Counted from the stretch's first letter, positions 16,614-24,569 are shown. The stretch: 37,760 nucleotides of DNA from Bryobacter sp. (GCA_022843605.1 JALHNI010000057.1:1-37760); one strand, 5' to 3'. A program made the numbers and translations. The notes: generated from the sequence alone by a model not told the origin.

Positions 16614-17506
16614 CGGCTCACACTCCACACCAGCAGCACCGCCAAAGCGGAGGTCGCATAGAGTAGCTGCCTCGCCCCGGCAAATACTTCCAGCGACAAC
16701 GGCCGCAACGCCTCGCCCAGCGTCGCCTTTTGTGACGGAACGCCCCGGTAGTAATTCAAGCCGCCCAGGCGCACGCCCAAAGCCCCAGCGACCGCCGCTT
16801 CCGGATAACCCGAGTTCGGGCTCGGCTGCGATCGGCCATCCCGCCACGCATAGCGCAATGCTCCCCGCGCGTCATAGCCCAGCAACAACGCGCCCAAGGC
16901 AACCAGCAGCACGCTCAACCGCGCCGGAACATAGTTCGCTACGTCATCGAAACGCGCCGCCGCCCAGCCAAACTCACGATAACGCTCATTGCGATAGCCG
17001 CACATCGAGTCCAGCGTGCTCGCCGCCTTGAATGCCGCCATGCCCGCTGGCCCGCCCAAGGCTAAATAGAACAGCGGCCCCACGATGCCGTCACAAAGAC
17101 TCTCAGCCACCGTCTCCACCGTGGCGCGCAGAATCTCCGGCTCATCCAGCGCCACCGTGTCGCGGCCCACAATCATCGACAAACGTTCGCGGGCCGCGGC
17201 GAGGTCGCCGTCGCGTAATGCAACGATCACGTGCATTGCCTGTACATCCAGGTCGCGCACAGCAAGGAACGTCCAGATCCAGACGATCGCCAGCCAAGGC
17301 AAAGTCAGCCACACGACGCCGGCCGAGATCCCCACCACCGTCAGCCACAACACCACGCCGCCCAGATACAACGGTAGTCGCCGGCACAGCGGTTCCAGCC
17401 GGACAATCAACCAACCGATGCCGCGCACCGGATGCGGCAGCCAGCGCGGATCGCCGAGCGCCAGGTCCAGCGCCACCCCACAGAGTAACTGCGTCCCCGC
17501 CGTCAC
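16610..17506 (-). CDS. cbiB: Adenosylcobinamide-phosphate synthase
   Basis: A 298-residue membrane enzyme that attaches aminopropanol (phosphate) to adenosylcobyric acid. The family start is visible as LALGDPRWLPHPVRGIG, followed by several membrane helices; the conserved loops VETVAESLCDGIVGPLFY, AFKAASTLDSMCGY and SPNSGYPEAAVAGALG are CbiB signatures. The GTG at 17506 overlaps the cobQ stop (GTGA) and is preceded by GAGGAG at 8 bases, which decides the start over a longer in-frame extension. Confidence 0.94.
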   Translation of the reverse strand: MTAGTQLLCGVALDLALGDPRWLPHPVRGIGWLIVRLEPLCRRLPLYLGGVVLWLTVVGISAGVVWLTLPWLAIVWIWTFLAVRDLDVQAMHVIVALRDGDLAAARERLSMIVGRDTVALDEPEILRATVETVAESLCDGIVGPLFYLALGGPAGMAAFKAASTLDSMCGYRNERYREFGWAAARFDDVANYVPARLSVLLVALGALLLGYDARGALRYAWRDGRSQPSPNSGYPEAAVAGALGVRLGGLNYYRGVPSQKATLGEALRPLSLEVFAGARQLLYATSALAVLLVWSVSR

Positions 17507-18894
17507 AGAAACTGCTCCTCGAATAGCTGTAAGTTGGCGTGCGACGCAAACCACCCGGCCAAACCGTCGTAGGCTTCATCCTTCGACGGCATCGTGGCCA
17601 CCGGCCGCCCAAGTAACTCGCTCAGTACCCGCGCATCCTCAAGTGCGCCATGTAGGTAAGTGCCGACGACGTTCGCTTGCCTGGCCCCTTCCGGGCGCCC
17701 CTCCACTAACGCGAACGGCGCGCATCGCGACACGCTTTCGCCCATGTGAATCTCATAGGCCGAAAACTCGATGCCCGAAGGCAAAGCGGCCCGCACCGTT
17801 CTCGTCGTCTTCTCCGCCGCCATCGTGGTGCGCACCGGCAGCAGGCCCAGCCCCGTGCCTTCGGTCAACTCCGAATCCGCTTGCGACGGATCGAGTATCT
17901 CCTCGCCCAGCATCTGATAGCCGCCGCACACGCCAATGATTCGCGCGCCGCGCCGGTGCTGTTCGCGGATCCATCCATCCAGTCCCTGCGCGCGCAGCCA
18001 AGCCAGATCCGGCAGCGTACTCTTCGTGCCTGGCAAAATCACGGTCTGAAACTGCCGGTCCAACGGCCGCGTGATCCAGGCCGCGTCGGGCAACAGGCGA
18101 AAGTCGGTGAGGTTCGAAATGCGCGGCAGCTTAACGATTGCCACGTCGCTCGCTCCCGCCCCGCGATCTTCCACTGACACGCCGTCTTCCTCGTCGATCG
18201 TGAACTCGCGCAGATAGGGGAATACGCCCAGGCAAGGCTTGCCGGACTTCTGTTCCAGAATCCGCACGCCGTCCTCGAACAAAGCCGGATCGCCGCGAAA
18301 GCGATTCACGGCAAACGCCCGCACCAAGGCGCGCTCCTCAGGTTCCAGCAGCGCAATCGTCCCGATGATCGCCGCGAAAATTCCGCCGCGGTCAATGTCG
18401 GAGACCAGTAAGGCCGGCGCCGCCACCGCCCGTGCCAGATTCAGATTCACCAGGTCGCGCGACTTCAGGTTCAGTTCCGCAATGCTGCCGGCGCCCTCCA
18501 TCACCACATAGTCGAAGCGCGCCGCCAACCGTTCATAGGCGGCCAGCACTTCGCCGAAAAGATAGTCGAAATGTGTGTAGTATTCGCGCGCCCGCAGATT
18601 CTTCCACACCTGCCCGTGCAGCACCACTTGACTGCCCATGTCGGAGGTCGGCTTCAGCAGAATGGGGTTAAAGTCGGGGTGCGGCTCCAGGCCACAGGCT
18701 TCGGCCTGCGCCACTTGTGCCCGGCCGATTTCGCCCCCGCCCACGCACGGGTATGAGTTATTCGACATGTTCTGCGCCTTAAAAGGCGCAACACGGAAGC
18801 CGCGTTGGCGGAGGTGGCGGCAGATCGCCGTCGTCATCCAGCTCTTGCCGGCATGCGACGTCGTGCCGCCGATCATGAGCGGTTTGGCTGGCAA
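17503..18894 (-). CDS. cobQ: Cobyric acid synthase (glutamine-hydrolysing)
   Basis: Amidates adenosylcobyrinic acid a,c-diamide at four positions. The 463-residue protein has an N-terminal MinD/BioD-type ATPase domain (GGTTSHAGKS, FKAQNMSNNSY, LLKPTSDMGSQVVLHG) and a C-terminal type-1-like glutamine amidotransferase domain with nucleophile Cys in GVCGGYQMLG and His in GTYLHG. The start is a TTG preceded by GAGGGG 4 bases upstream; the next in-frame ATG (18876) has no such site. It is the first gene after the cobalamin riboswitch, so it should be under direct B12 control. Confidence 0.95.
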   Translation of the reverse strand: MPAKPLMIGGTTSHAGKSWMTTAICRHLRQRGFRVAPFKAQNMSNNSYPCVGGGEIGRAQVAQAEACGLEPHPDFNPILLKPTSDMGSQVVLHGQVWKNLRAREYYTHFDYLFGEVLAAYERLAARFDYVVMEGAGSIAELNLKSRDLVNLNLARAVAAPALLVSDIDRGGIFAAIIGTIALLEPEERALVRAFAVNRFRGDPALFEDGVRILEQKSGKPCLGVFPYLREFTIDEEDGVSVEDRGAGASDVAIVKLPRISNLTDFRLLPDAAWITRPLDRQFQTVILPGTKSTLPDLAWLRAQGLDGWIREQHRRGARIIGVCGGYQMLGEEILDPSQADSELTEGTGLGLLPVRTTMAAEKTTRTVRAALPSGIEFSAYEIHMGESVSRCAPFALVEGRPEGARQANVVGTYLHGALEDARVLSELLGRPVATMPSKDEAYDGLAGWFASHANLQLFEEQFL

Positions 18895-18911
18895 GTTCCC
18901 CCTCGGAACAC

Positions 18912-19093
18912 ACCCAACTATGCAATCGGGACCGGTCTCCTGACTCGCGGCTCGCCGTACGATTCGCTCACCTTCCCGGCTTCAGCCAGTGGTTTCGCGA
19001 GGCGGGTGACAACATGCCGCATACAGTTGCGGGGCAGTGACGGATTCGCACCGTCTTCCCGAACATCCCAACGCGGATCGGCGTTTGATGAAC
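18912..19093 (-). promoter_or_regulatory. Cobalamin (AdoCbl) riboswitch upstream of cobQ
   Basis: Read on the minus strand, the leader contains the conserved cobalamin-aptamer blocks in order: GGGAAGACGGTGCGAATCC, then CCCCGCAACTGT (the B12 box, 19023-19034), ACCACTGGC...GCCGGGAAGGTG, and GAGTCAGGAGACC (18934-18946). These match the class I (btuB-like) consensus as I know it. The ends given are approximate. Only about 20 bases separate the aptamer from the cobQ ribosome binding site and no terminator hairpin with a T run fits between, so control is probably translational (site occlusion when B12 is bound). Confidence 0.92.
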
Positions 19094-19099
19094 TCCCCG

Positions 19100-19127
19100 A
19101 TTTTAGCAGGTGCCATTCGTGCGTGAA
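19100..19127 (-). promoter_or_regulatory. Candidate promoter of the riboswitch/cob operon
   Basis: On the minus strand, TTCACG (19127-19122) and TAAAAT (19105-19100) are separated by 16 bases, and TG sits one base ahead of the -10 (extended -10, TGCTAAAAT). The predicted start near 19093 coincides with the 5' edge of the aptamer, which supports the call. Confidence 0.5.
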
Positions 19128-19179
19128 CTGCCGCCGCGTGCTCTCGTCGCCCAATCTGGCGAAAGAGCTAAGCTAGGGC

Positions 19180-19407
19180 ATGGTCGATTACCGCAAGATC
19201 ATCACCCTCGAACCAGGGAAGCGGAGCGGAAAGCCCTGCATCCGCGGTCTGCGCATCACGGTTTATGACATCCTCGAGTACTTGGCCGGAGGGATGACGG
19301 TCGACGAGGTTCTGGCCGATTTCCCCGATCTGACTCTTGAGGATATCCAAGCCTGCTTCGCCTTCGCCGCCGACCGTGAGCGGCGCACCAGTTTCCTTGT
19401 CGCATGA
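19180..19407 (+). CDS. DUF433 antitoxin-like protein
   Basis: A 75-residue DUF433 protein. GKPCIRGLRITVYDILEYLA and the acidic FPDLTLEDIQACFAFAADRE are the family pattern, a small winged-helix DNA-binding fold usually encoded directly upstream of a DUF5615 PIN-like nuclease as a toxin-antitoxin pair. It is transcribed divergently from the riboswitch operon. Its stop overlaps an ATG that begins like DUF5615 but the partner is broken (see next entry), so this is probably an orphan antitoxin. Confidence 0.88.
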   Translation: MVDYRKIITLEPGKRSGKPCIRGLRITVYDILEYLAGGMTVDEVLADFPDLTLEDIQACFAFAADRERRTSFLVA

Positions 19408-19559
19408 AGCTGCTATTCGACCCCACTCGATCTCATCTGCCGCCTTTCTCGATCCGAATCGCTGGATCCCCACAACCAGAATTGTCGATCCGAGTCAGCA
19501 GCAGCTTCTGGCCCTCCCCAGCCTCGGACAGTCGGACTAGAAGATCAGTTGGTTCGTAG
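19404..19559 (+). pseudogene. Truncated DUF5615-like toxin remnant
   Basis: The ATG at 19404 overlaps the DUF433 stop (ATGA), exactly where a DUF5615 toxin would start, and the first six codons read MKLLFD, the usual DUF5615 opening. From the seventh codon on the frame has no toxin-like sequence and runs to a stop after 51 codons. From about 19433 the DNA is the 3' end of the opposite-strand gene. The simplest reading is that a deletion or insertion replaced the toxin body. Confidence 0.4.
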
Positions 19560-20176
19560 GCTCTTACATTAACGCCGCCCTCTACATGCAAGACGTAAAT
19601 CCCTGGTGGCACCTGTTCGAAGTGGAACGCCCCCTGCTCGTCAGAAACTGCCGCCCGCTTCAAGTCACCCAGCGCACTTTCCAGTCTAAGGTTCACGCTG
19701 CTCATCGGAACAGCCGTGCGGTGAATCTGATTCAACAAGGGGCTTGGTCCTACCCCAGGTTGAGAGTCGACGACGTTTCCACTCAGGGCAGGAATTGGTA
19801 CTGGAAAGTCTCCCCATGTATGGTTGAATCGACTTCTCGCGCGGAACCCGCGGCGCGTCGCGACGTGAAAACAATGATATGCCGCACTGATTCCGAGTTT
19901 ATCGGCTTCAAGCCAGTAGTCTCCGGGCTTCAAATTGGTGACCCTCACCGCGCCTTTTCTGTCAGTTTGGCCTGAGTAGATCACTACAGCCTTTCCATCC
20001 GCGTAACCAGTGACCTTCACGTTTGTCCCGGGCAATGGTCTGCCCTCGTGGCGAACTGTTACTTTGAAATCGGGGCGCGCCTCGACGCCACGGTTCAAGC
20101 ACATTGCGGCCGAGCAACCCGCGCTTTCCACCGGCAGGGCCAGTGCCAAGAGCCAGACTGTCCTCACGCTCCACAT
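19433..20176 (-). CDS. Exported carboxypeptidase-regulatory-like domain protein
   Basis: A 247-residue protein with a signal peptide (VWLLALALPVESAG) and two beta-sandwich modules of the CarboxypepD_reg/SpaA-like kind: residues ~37-90 (VKVTGYADG, GQTDRKGAVRVTNLKPGDYW) and ~150-205 (SVNLRLESALGD, SDEQGAFHFEQVPPGIYVLHV). The G-x-(F/V)-x-(F/V)-x-x-(L/V)-x-PG-x-Y pattern in both is characteristic. No catalytic motif is visible; a structural or adhesive role outside the membrane is inference. AGGAT sits just before the ATG. Its 3' end abuts the broken toxin remnant. Confidence 0.75.
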   Translation of the reverse strand: MWSVRTVWLLALALPVESAGCSAAMCLNRGVEARPDFKVTVRHEGRPLPGTNVKVTGYADGKAVVIYSGQTDRKGAVRVTNLKPGDYWLEADKLGISAAYHCFHVATRRGFRARSRFNHTWGDFPVPIPALSGNVVDSQPGVGPSPLLNQIHRTAVPMSSVNLRLESALGDLKRAAVSDEQGAFHFEQVPPGIYVLHVEGGVNVRAYEPTDLLVRLSEAGEGQKLLLTRIDNSGCGDPAIRIEKGGR

Positions 20177-20248
20177 ATCCTGCCTGACATATTCATATCA
20201 TCGAACCCCCTGCCATTTGCCCTCCCCCGATCCTGTCAAGCTGGAACC

Positions 20249-20728
20249 ATGACCGAACCCTGGCTCCGCGGACCCCTCCCTGACCTTCACCCCATCGCCG
20301 CTCATCTCGTCTACACCTTCACCCAGTGCCGCGAGGAGATCGCCCTGCACACCCCCGGCGTTGCCGACATCTGGAAGCCACTCGGCCCGATTTCCTCGCT
20401 GGGCTTCCACCTCGCCCACCTCGCCGGCAGCGTCAACCGGCTCACCACCTATCTGCGCGGCGATCAACTCGATGCCCAGCAGATCGCCCGCCTCAAGGCC
20501 GAGAACACGCCCGGGCCGTCACTCGCCGAACTCCTCACCACCCTCGACGTTGAACTCCTCGAAACGGAGACCCTCGTCCGCCGCATCCACCCCGACACCT
20601 ACCTCGACCCCCGCTATGTGGGACGCCAGCAATTGCCCACCACCGTCGCCGGCCTCATCATCCATCTCTCCGAACACACCCAGCGCCACCTCGGTCAGGC
20701 CATCCTCACCGCTAAACTAAGTCGCTAG
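20249..20728 (+). CDS. DinB-like four-helix protein
   Basis: A 159-residue DinB/YfiT-like metal-binding four-helix-bundle protein. The likely metal histidines are in SSLGFHLAHLAGS and HLSEHTQRHLGQ, the usual positions after helices 2 and 4. Some relatives are bacillithiol- or mycothiol-dependent S-transferases; the substrate here is unknown. The ATG follows a GGAA stretch; the longer open frame upstream is non-coding. The next gene begins on the base after its stop codon, so the two are cotranscribed. Confidence 0.8.
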   Translation: MTEPWLRGPLPDLHPIAAHLVYTFTQCREEIALHTPGVADIWKPLGPISSLGFHLAHLAGSVNRLTTYLRGDQLDAQQIARLKAENTPGPSLAELLTTLDVELLETETLVRRIHPDTYLDPRYVGRQQLPTTVAGLIIHLSEHTQRHLGQAILTAKLSR

Positions 20729-22252
20729 ATGCCCTCGCGCCGACAACTTCTCCAACTCCCTCTCGCCGCCCTTGCCGCGAGCCCGTCCACGCCCAAGACG
20801 GCCCTCTGCTTCAACGAAGACAATAGCCACTTCTTCTCCACCCGCGCCGGCCAGAAGCTCGATGCCGAAATCGTCGCCGCCTTCATGGACCAATACCGCG
20901 GCACCCAAGTTCGCGAAATGATCCTTAGCGCCAACTCGATGCGCACCAGCTTCGATAGCAAGGTCTGGGACCCGATCTGGAAAGGCTACGATCCGCAAGG
21001 CCCCAACGACCAGCCCCTTTTGCAGTCCACGCCGAAAGAGGCCCGCGCCGGTGCCCGCAAGTGGATCCACACCGCCTGGGACCTCGCCAAACGCGGCATC
21101 GATCCTTACTCCCTCTGGATTGCACGCGCCCGCAAGCATGGCCTCTCGCCCTGGATCAGCATGCGCATGAACGACCTTCACAACGTCGACGACGAAGCCA
21201 GCTACATGCACTCCGGCTTCTGGCGCCAGCACCCCGAATTCCGCCGCCAACCCTGGCGCTTCACCAGCGGCGCCGACCGCGCCCTCGACTTCGGCCGCGC
21301 CGAAGTCCGCGAGTACTCCTTCAAGCTCATCGAAGAATACTGCGCCAGCTACGACTTCGACGGTCTCGAACTCGACTGGATGCGCTTCCCGCATCACCTG
21401 CGCGAAGGTCAGGAAGACGAAGGCCGCCTCAAGCTGAACGCCTTCGTCCAGCGCACCCGCGCCCTGCTTGACCAATGGGGACGCAAGCGCAACCGAAAAC
21501 TCAAGCTCGGCGTTCGCGTGCCCTCGCGCCCGCAAACCGGCTACCTGATGGGCCTCGACGGCGTCGAGTGGGCCCGCCGCGGCTGGGTGGACCTGCTCGT
21601 CGCCTGCCCCTTCTGGAACACGATCGAGCCCGACATGCCGATGGAACTCTGGAAGCGGCTCATCCCCGCCAATGTCGTCCTCGGCGCCGGCCTCGAACTG
21701 ATCGTCCGCCCCTACAACGACTACCGCCCGATCCAGTTCAACTCGCTCGAAACGGTGCGGGGCGCCGCCGCCGCGCTCCTGGCCCGCGGCGCCGATCGCA
21801 TCTACCTCTTCAACTACATGGACAGCGAAACGGCCATGGCTTCCGCCGACGATACGCGACAGGCGCTGATGCAATGCGGTTCGCTGGAGACGCTAAAGGG
21901 CCTGTCCCGCCGCCACATCCTCACCTTCTCCGATACCTACGCACCCGGCGAAAGTGGCGCCGCCGCCTTGCCCCGGCGACTCAAAGCCAATCAGGTCACC
22001 CAACTCCGCATCCCTGTGGGTCCGGCATTGGCCGAAGCGCAGGTTCGCCTCGAAGTGGAAGGGCGCCTCAGCGAGGTGCGCGTCAATGGCGAAATCTGCC
22101 AGGCCACCGCGACTCCGGAGGTAAACAAGCCAGTGCCGAACCAGGCCTTCGCCGCGTGGCGTGCTGCCCGGCCCCTCTCCGGCTCCGTGGTGATCTCGGC
22201 CACGGCTGCCGCCGACAGCACCATCCACTGGGCCGAGATCGCCGGACGCTAA
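20729..22252 (+). CDS. Tat-exported glycoside-hydrolase-like (GHL10/family-10-like) protein
   Basis: A 507-residue protein whose start, MPSRRQLLQLPLAALAASP, fits a twin-arginine signal (SRRQLLQ). The body looks like a TIM-barrel of the 'family 10 glycosyl hydrolase-like' (GHL) group: ILSANSMRTSFDSKVWDPIW, the HGLSPWISMRMNDLHN strand, DFDGLELDWMRFPHH (residues 209-223, with candidate acidic catalytic residues) and GADRIYLFNYMD. The last ~110 residues form a beta-rich C-terminal domain (PVGPALAEAQVRLEVEG). Substrate is unknown. The stop overlaps that of the convergent aminotransferase gene by 4 bases. Confidence 0.75.
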   Translation: MPSRRQLLQLPLAALAASPSTPKTALCFNEDNSHFFSTRAGQKLDAEIVAAFMDQYRGTQVREMILSANSMRTSFDSKVWDPIWKGYDPQGPNDQPLLQSTPKEARAGARKWIHTAWDLAKRGIDPYSLWIARARKHGLSPWISMRMNDLHNVDDEASYMHSGFWRQHPEFRRQPWRFTSGADRALDFGRAEVREYSFKLIEEYCASYDFDGLELDWMRFPHHLREGQEDEGRLKLNAFVQRTRALLDQWGRKRNRKLKLGVRVPSRPQTGYLMGLDGVEWARRGWVDLLVACPFWNTIEPDMPMELWKRLIPANVVLGAGLELIVRPYNDYRPIQFNSLETVRGAAAALLARGADRIYLFNYMDSETAMASADDTRQALMQCGSLETLKGLSRRHILTFSDTYAPGESGAAALPRRLKANQVTQLRIPVGPALAEAQVRLEVEGRLSEVRVNGEICQATATPEVNKPVPNQAFAAWRAARPLSGSVVISATAAADSTIHWAEIAGR

Positions 22253-23580
22253 AGCGTCTCGACGATCGCGAGAGTCCGCGCAACCTGCTCGGCTGTGTGT
22301 GCGGTCGACAGATACCACCGGCCGTCTGGCAGCACCAGCACGCCTTCATCCAGCAGTGCCAGCGCGAAGTCGCTATACAGCTTGCCATCGGCCAGCAAGG
22401 TTTCGCGATAGTTGCTCGGTGCCGACGATTGAAAGCTCAACTGAAACACCGGCCCCACGCCGTTCATGACGACGGCGTAGCCCTTGGCGGTCAGCGAAGT
22501 TCGCAGGCCCTCCCGCAACTGGTCGCCCAAGGCCCACAGCGTGGCGTAGGCCGCCCCATCGTTCGCCGCCAACGTCTCGATCGTTGCCTTCGCCGCCGCC
22601 AGCGCCAGCGGATTGCCGTTCAAAGTCCCAGCATGCACCACTGTCCCGTTCGCGATCAGCTCCATCACCCCAGCCTTGCCAGCCAGCACGCTCAACGGCA
22701 ATCCACCGCCCACCGCTTTGGCGAAGGTCGCCAGGTCCGGTGTCACGCCGAAATGCGCCTGGCCGCCACCCAGGCCCAAACGGAAGCCGGTGATCACCTC
22801 GTCAAAGATCAGCAGCGTGCCCGTCCGCTCGGTGATCTCCCGGAGAAACTCCAGGAAGCCCGCAGCCGGCGGAATGCAGCCGCTGTTGCAGAGAATCGGC
22901 TCGCAAATCACGGCCGAGAGGTCGCTGCCGTGCTCCCTGAACGCTGCTTCCACGGCTTCGCGATCGTTCCATTCCACCACCACCGCGCCCGAATGCGGAC
23001 GCTGTCCCGCGCCCACTGGCACCGGCTGATCGCCAAACTGCGCCAGTTGCTCGCGCGAAGGCTTGTAACTCACCAGGACGCTGTCGTCCCACCCGTGATA
23101 GTGCCCCTCGAACTTCAGATACTTCGTGCGGCCCGTGTAGGCGCGCGCCAGGCGCAACACCAGTTGCACAATCTCCGTCCCGCTATTGGCAAAGCAGACC
23201 CGCTCGGCGCAAGGCACACAGCCCTGAATCAACTCGGCGACTTCGTATTCCAGGTCATGCTGCGCGCCGAACGTATGGCCGCGTTCCAAATGCTCGATTA
23301 GCACCCGGTTCACCGCCGCCGGTGCGTGGCCCAGAATCAGCGGCCCCCAAGCCAGCGTGTAATCCAGGTAAACGTTCCCGTCAACATCGGTCAGTTGCGC
23401 CCCGGCTCCGCGCTCAAAATACATCGGAAATGGACGCGCACTGCGGCGCAATCCACTGGAAACTCCGCCGGCCAAACTGCCCAGCGCCCGCTCAAAGCGT
23501 GCCAGCGATCCTGCCGCCTTCCGGCGCACACTCGCCTCTCGCCGCGACGCGTCGAACCCGGCCTCACCCATTCGTTTCAT
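22249..23580 (-). CDS. Class III PLP aminotransferase (glutamate-1-semialdehyde aminomutase-like)
   Basis: A 443-residue fold-type I enzyme related to HemL. Motifs: LTDVDGNVYLDYTLAWGPLILGH, FANSGTEIVQLVLRLARAYTG (phosphate binding), YHGWDD, FDEVITGFRLGLGG (cofactor Asp) and the Schiff-base lysine in TFAKAVGGGLPLSV, then AGTLNGNPLALAA. The sequence departs from true HemL (VITGFR rather than VMTGFR, and KAVGGGLP rather than KIIGGG), so I call it an aminotransferase of the family rather than the heme enzyme. ATG at 23580 overlaps the deacylase stop (ATGA), defining a two-gene operon. Confidence 0.85.
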   Translation of the reverse strand: MKRMGEAGFDASRREASVRRKAAGSLARFERALGSLAGGVSSGLRRSARPFPMYFERGAGAQLTDVDGNVYLDYTLAWGPLILGHAPAAVNRVLIEHLERGHTFGAQHDLEYEVAELIQGCVPCAERVCFANSGTEIVQLVLRLARAYTGRTKYLKFEGHYHGWDDSVLVSYKPSREQLAQFGDQPVPVGAGQRPHSGAVVVEWNDREAVEAAFREHGSDLSAVICEPILCNSGCIPPAAGFLEFLREITERTGTLLIFDEVITGFRLGLGGGQAHFGVTPDLATFAKAVGGGLPLSVLAGKAGVMELIANGTVVHAGTLNGNPLALAAAKATIETLAANDGAAYATLWALGDQLREGLRTSLTAKGYAVVMNGVGPVFQLSFQSSAPSNYRETLLADGKLYSDFALALLDEGVLVLPDGRWYLSTAHTAEQVARTLAIVETL

Positions 23581-24542
23581 TTTCCTCTTTCTTCTCGTTG
23601 GGCAATCAGAAACAGCGGGTCGCCGGCTTGCACGACCGGAAACTCCCGCACCAAGCCCACCACACCGTCCACCGGTGCGTAGTACTTCTCCAGTGGCTTC
23701 CCAACTAAGTCCACCAAAGTACCCAGGCAATGCCCCATCCTCACATCATCCAGTATTTGCACATGCGTCATCAAGAAACCTGCTTGCGTGGCCGACATTC
23801 CGGCGTCCGTATTGCCGTCGCCATACAGCCGATGCTCAATCGTGGCGGGCTCCGGTTGGCCCGGAATAATCCCCAAGTGCTTCATTAAATTGAAGATGCC
23901 GGTCGTCATCATCCCCAGGTCCGCCGGATGAATACGGCCCGCGCCGCGAGCTTCCGTATAGAGCCAGGGAATGCCCAGGCCCGCGGCAAAAGAGATGGTC
24001 CGCCCGGGGTCCAACGTCGGGTGGCCCCAGATCACCGGCGCACCGAAGACTTCGGCCGCCGCCCGGCCCCGTGCGTCCGGCGCCGCGTAGCCCACCATCG
24101 ACGGCATTCGGAACTTCACGCCGCCGCTGTGCAGATCGAGGTACATGGACGCATGCGCAATGATTGCCCGGCCGAAGGCGTCAGCGATCCGCTGCGAAAT
24201 CGTCCCCTTCGCATCCCCCGGAAACACCCGCGCCAGATTCGCGCCGTCCACCGGACTGGTCCGTGTCCCCGCCCAGAAAGCCGGCGGATTCACCACCGGT
24301 ACTGCCAGCAAATTGCCGCTCATTTGTGCCGGATCCAGGGCTTCGAATACCTCAAAAATCGCCCGAACCCCCTCGTATTCGTCACCGTGCACGTTCGCCG
24401 ACACCACCAGCGTCGGGCCGGCGTTTGCGCCTCGGGCCAACAGCACTGGCAACGCGACCGTTTCACCCACCGACAGATGCTGACGATGCTTCAGCCCGCG
24501 CGCGTATGTTTCCGGTTGAAATTCAAAGATCGAGGTAAGCAC
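23577..24542 (-). CDS. Succinylglutamate desuccinylase/aspartoacylase-family deacylase
   Basis: A 321-residue zinc carboxypeptidase-fold amidohydrolase. Zinc ligands are His52 and Glu55 in NVHGDEYEG and His138 in YLDLHSGG; GANLARVFPG supplies substrate-binding Asn and Arg, and Glu198 in YTEARG is the catalytic base candidate. The C-terminal beta domain (GTLVDLVGKPLEKYYAPVDG) resembles a biotinyl/lipoyl-like fold seen in this family. It probably removes an N-acyl group from an amino acid, which the coupled aminotransferase could then use; that is inference. The start is GTG with no clear ribosome binding site and only about 8 bases after a TATAAT. Confidence 0.85.
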   Translation of the reverse strand: MLTSIFEFQPETYARGLKHRQHLSVGETVALPVLLARGANAGPTLVVSANVHGDEYEGVRAIFEVFEALDPAQMSGNLLAVPVVNPPAFWAGTRTSPVDGANLARVFPGDAKGTISQRIADAFGRAIIAHASMYLDLHSGGVKFRMPSMVGYAAPDARGRAAAEVFGAPVIWGHPTLDPGRTISFAAGLGIPWLYTEARGAGRIHPADLGMMTTGIFNLMKHLGIIPGQPEPATIEHRLYGDGNTDAGMSATQAGFLMTHVQILDDVRMGHCLGTLVDLVGKPLEKYYAPVDGVVGLVREFPVVQAGDPLFLIAQREERGK

Positions 24543-24550
24543 GAGAACGT

Positions 24551-24569
24551 ATTATATACTGTCGACAGT
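24551..24569. promoter_or_regulatory. Divergent promoter/operator with 12-bp palindrome
   Basis: Between the deacylase GTG (24542, -) and the sialidase ATG (24573, +) lie only 30 bases. They hold ACTGTCGACAGT (24558-24569), a perfect 12-bp palindrome, a consensus TATAAT for the minus strand (24556-24551) and TATACT for the plus strand (24555-24560). TGTCGACA-type palindromes are typical operators for GntR-family and similar dimeric repressors. -35 hexamers are weak, so activation or control by a regulator encoded elsewhere is likely. Confidence 0.55.

Noticed and set aside
16614..16847. N-terminal extension of cobD
   Set aside because: This stretch is the shadow of cbiB; the conserved CobD N-terminus begins at 16613.
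20717..21874. 385-codon minus-strand open frame opposite the glycoside-hydrolase-like gene
   Set aside because: Overlaps a coherent exported protein on the plus strand, and its translation has no recognisable domain.
22244..22259. GACGCT-AA-AGCGTC inverted repeat at the junction of two convergent genes
   Set aside because: The loop would be only 2 bases and there is no T run, so it is not a credible terminator; it is formed by the overlapping stop codons and adjacent codons.
21475..23301. 608-codon plus-strand open frame
   Set aside because: It is a frame-shifted shadow of the hydrolase-like gene running on antisense to the aminotransferase; Arg/Gln-rich with no domain.
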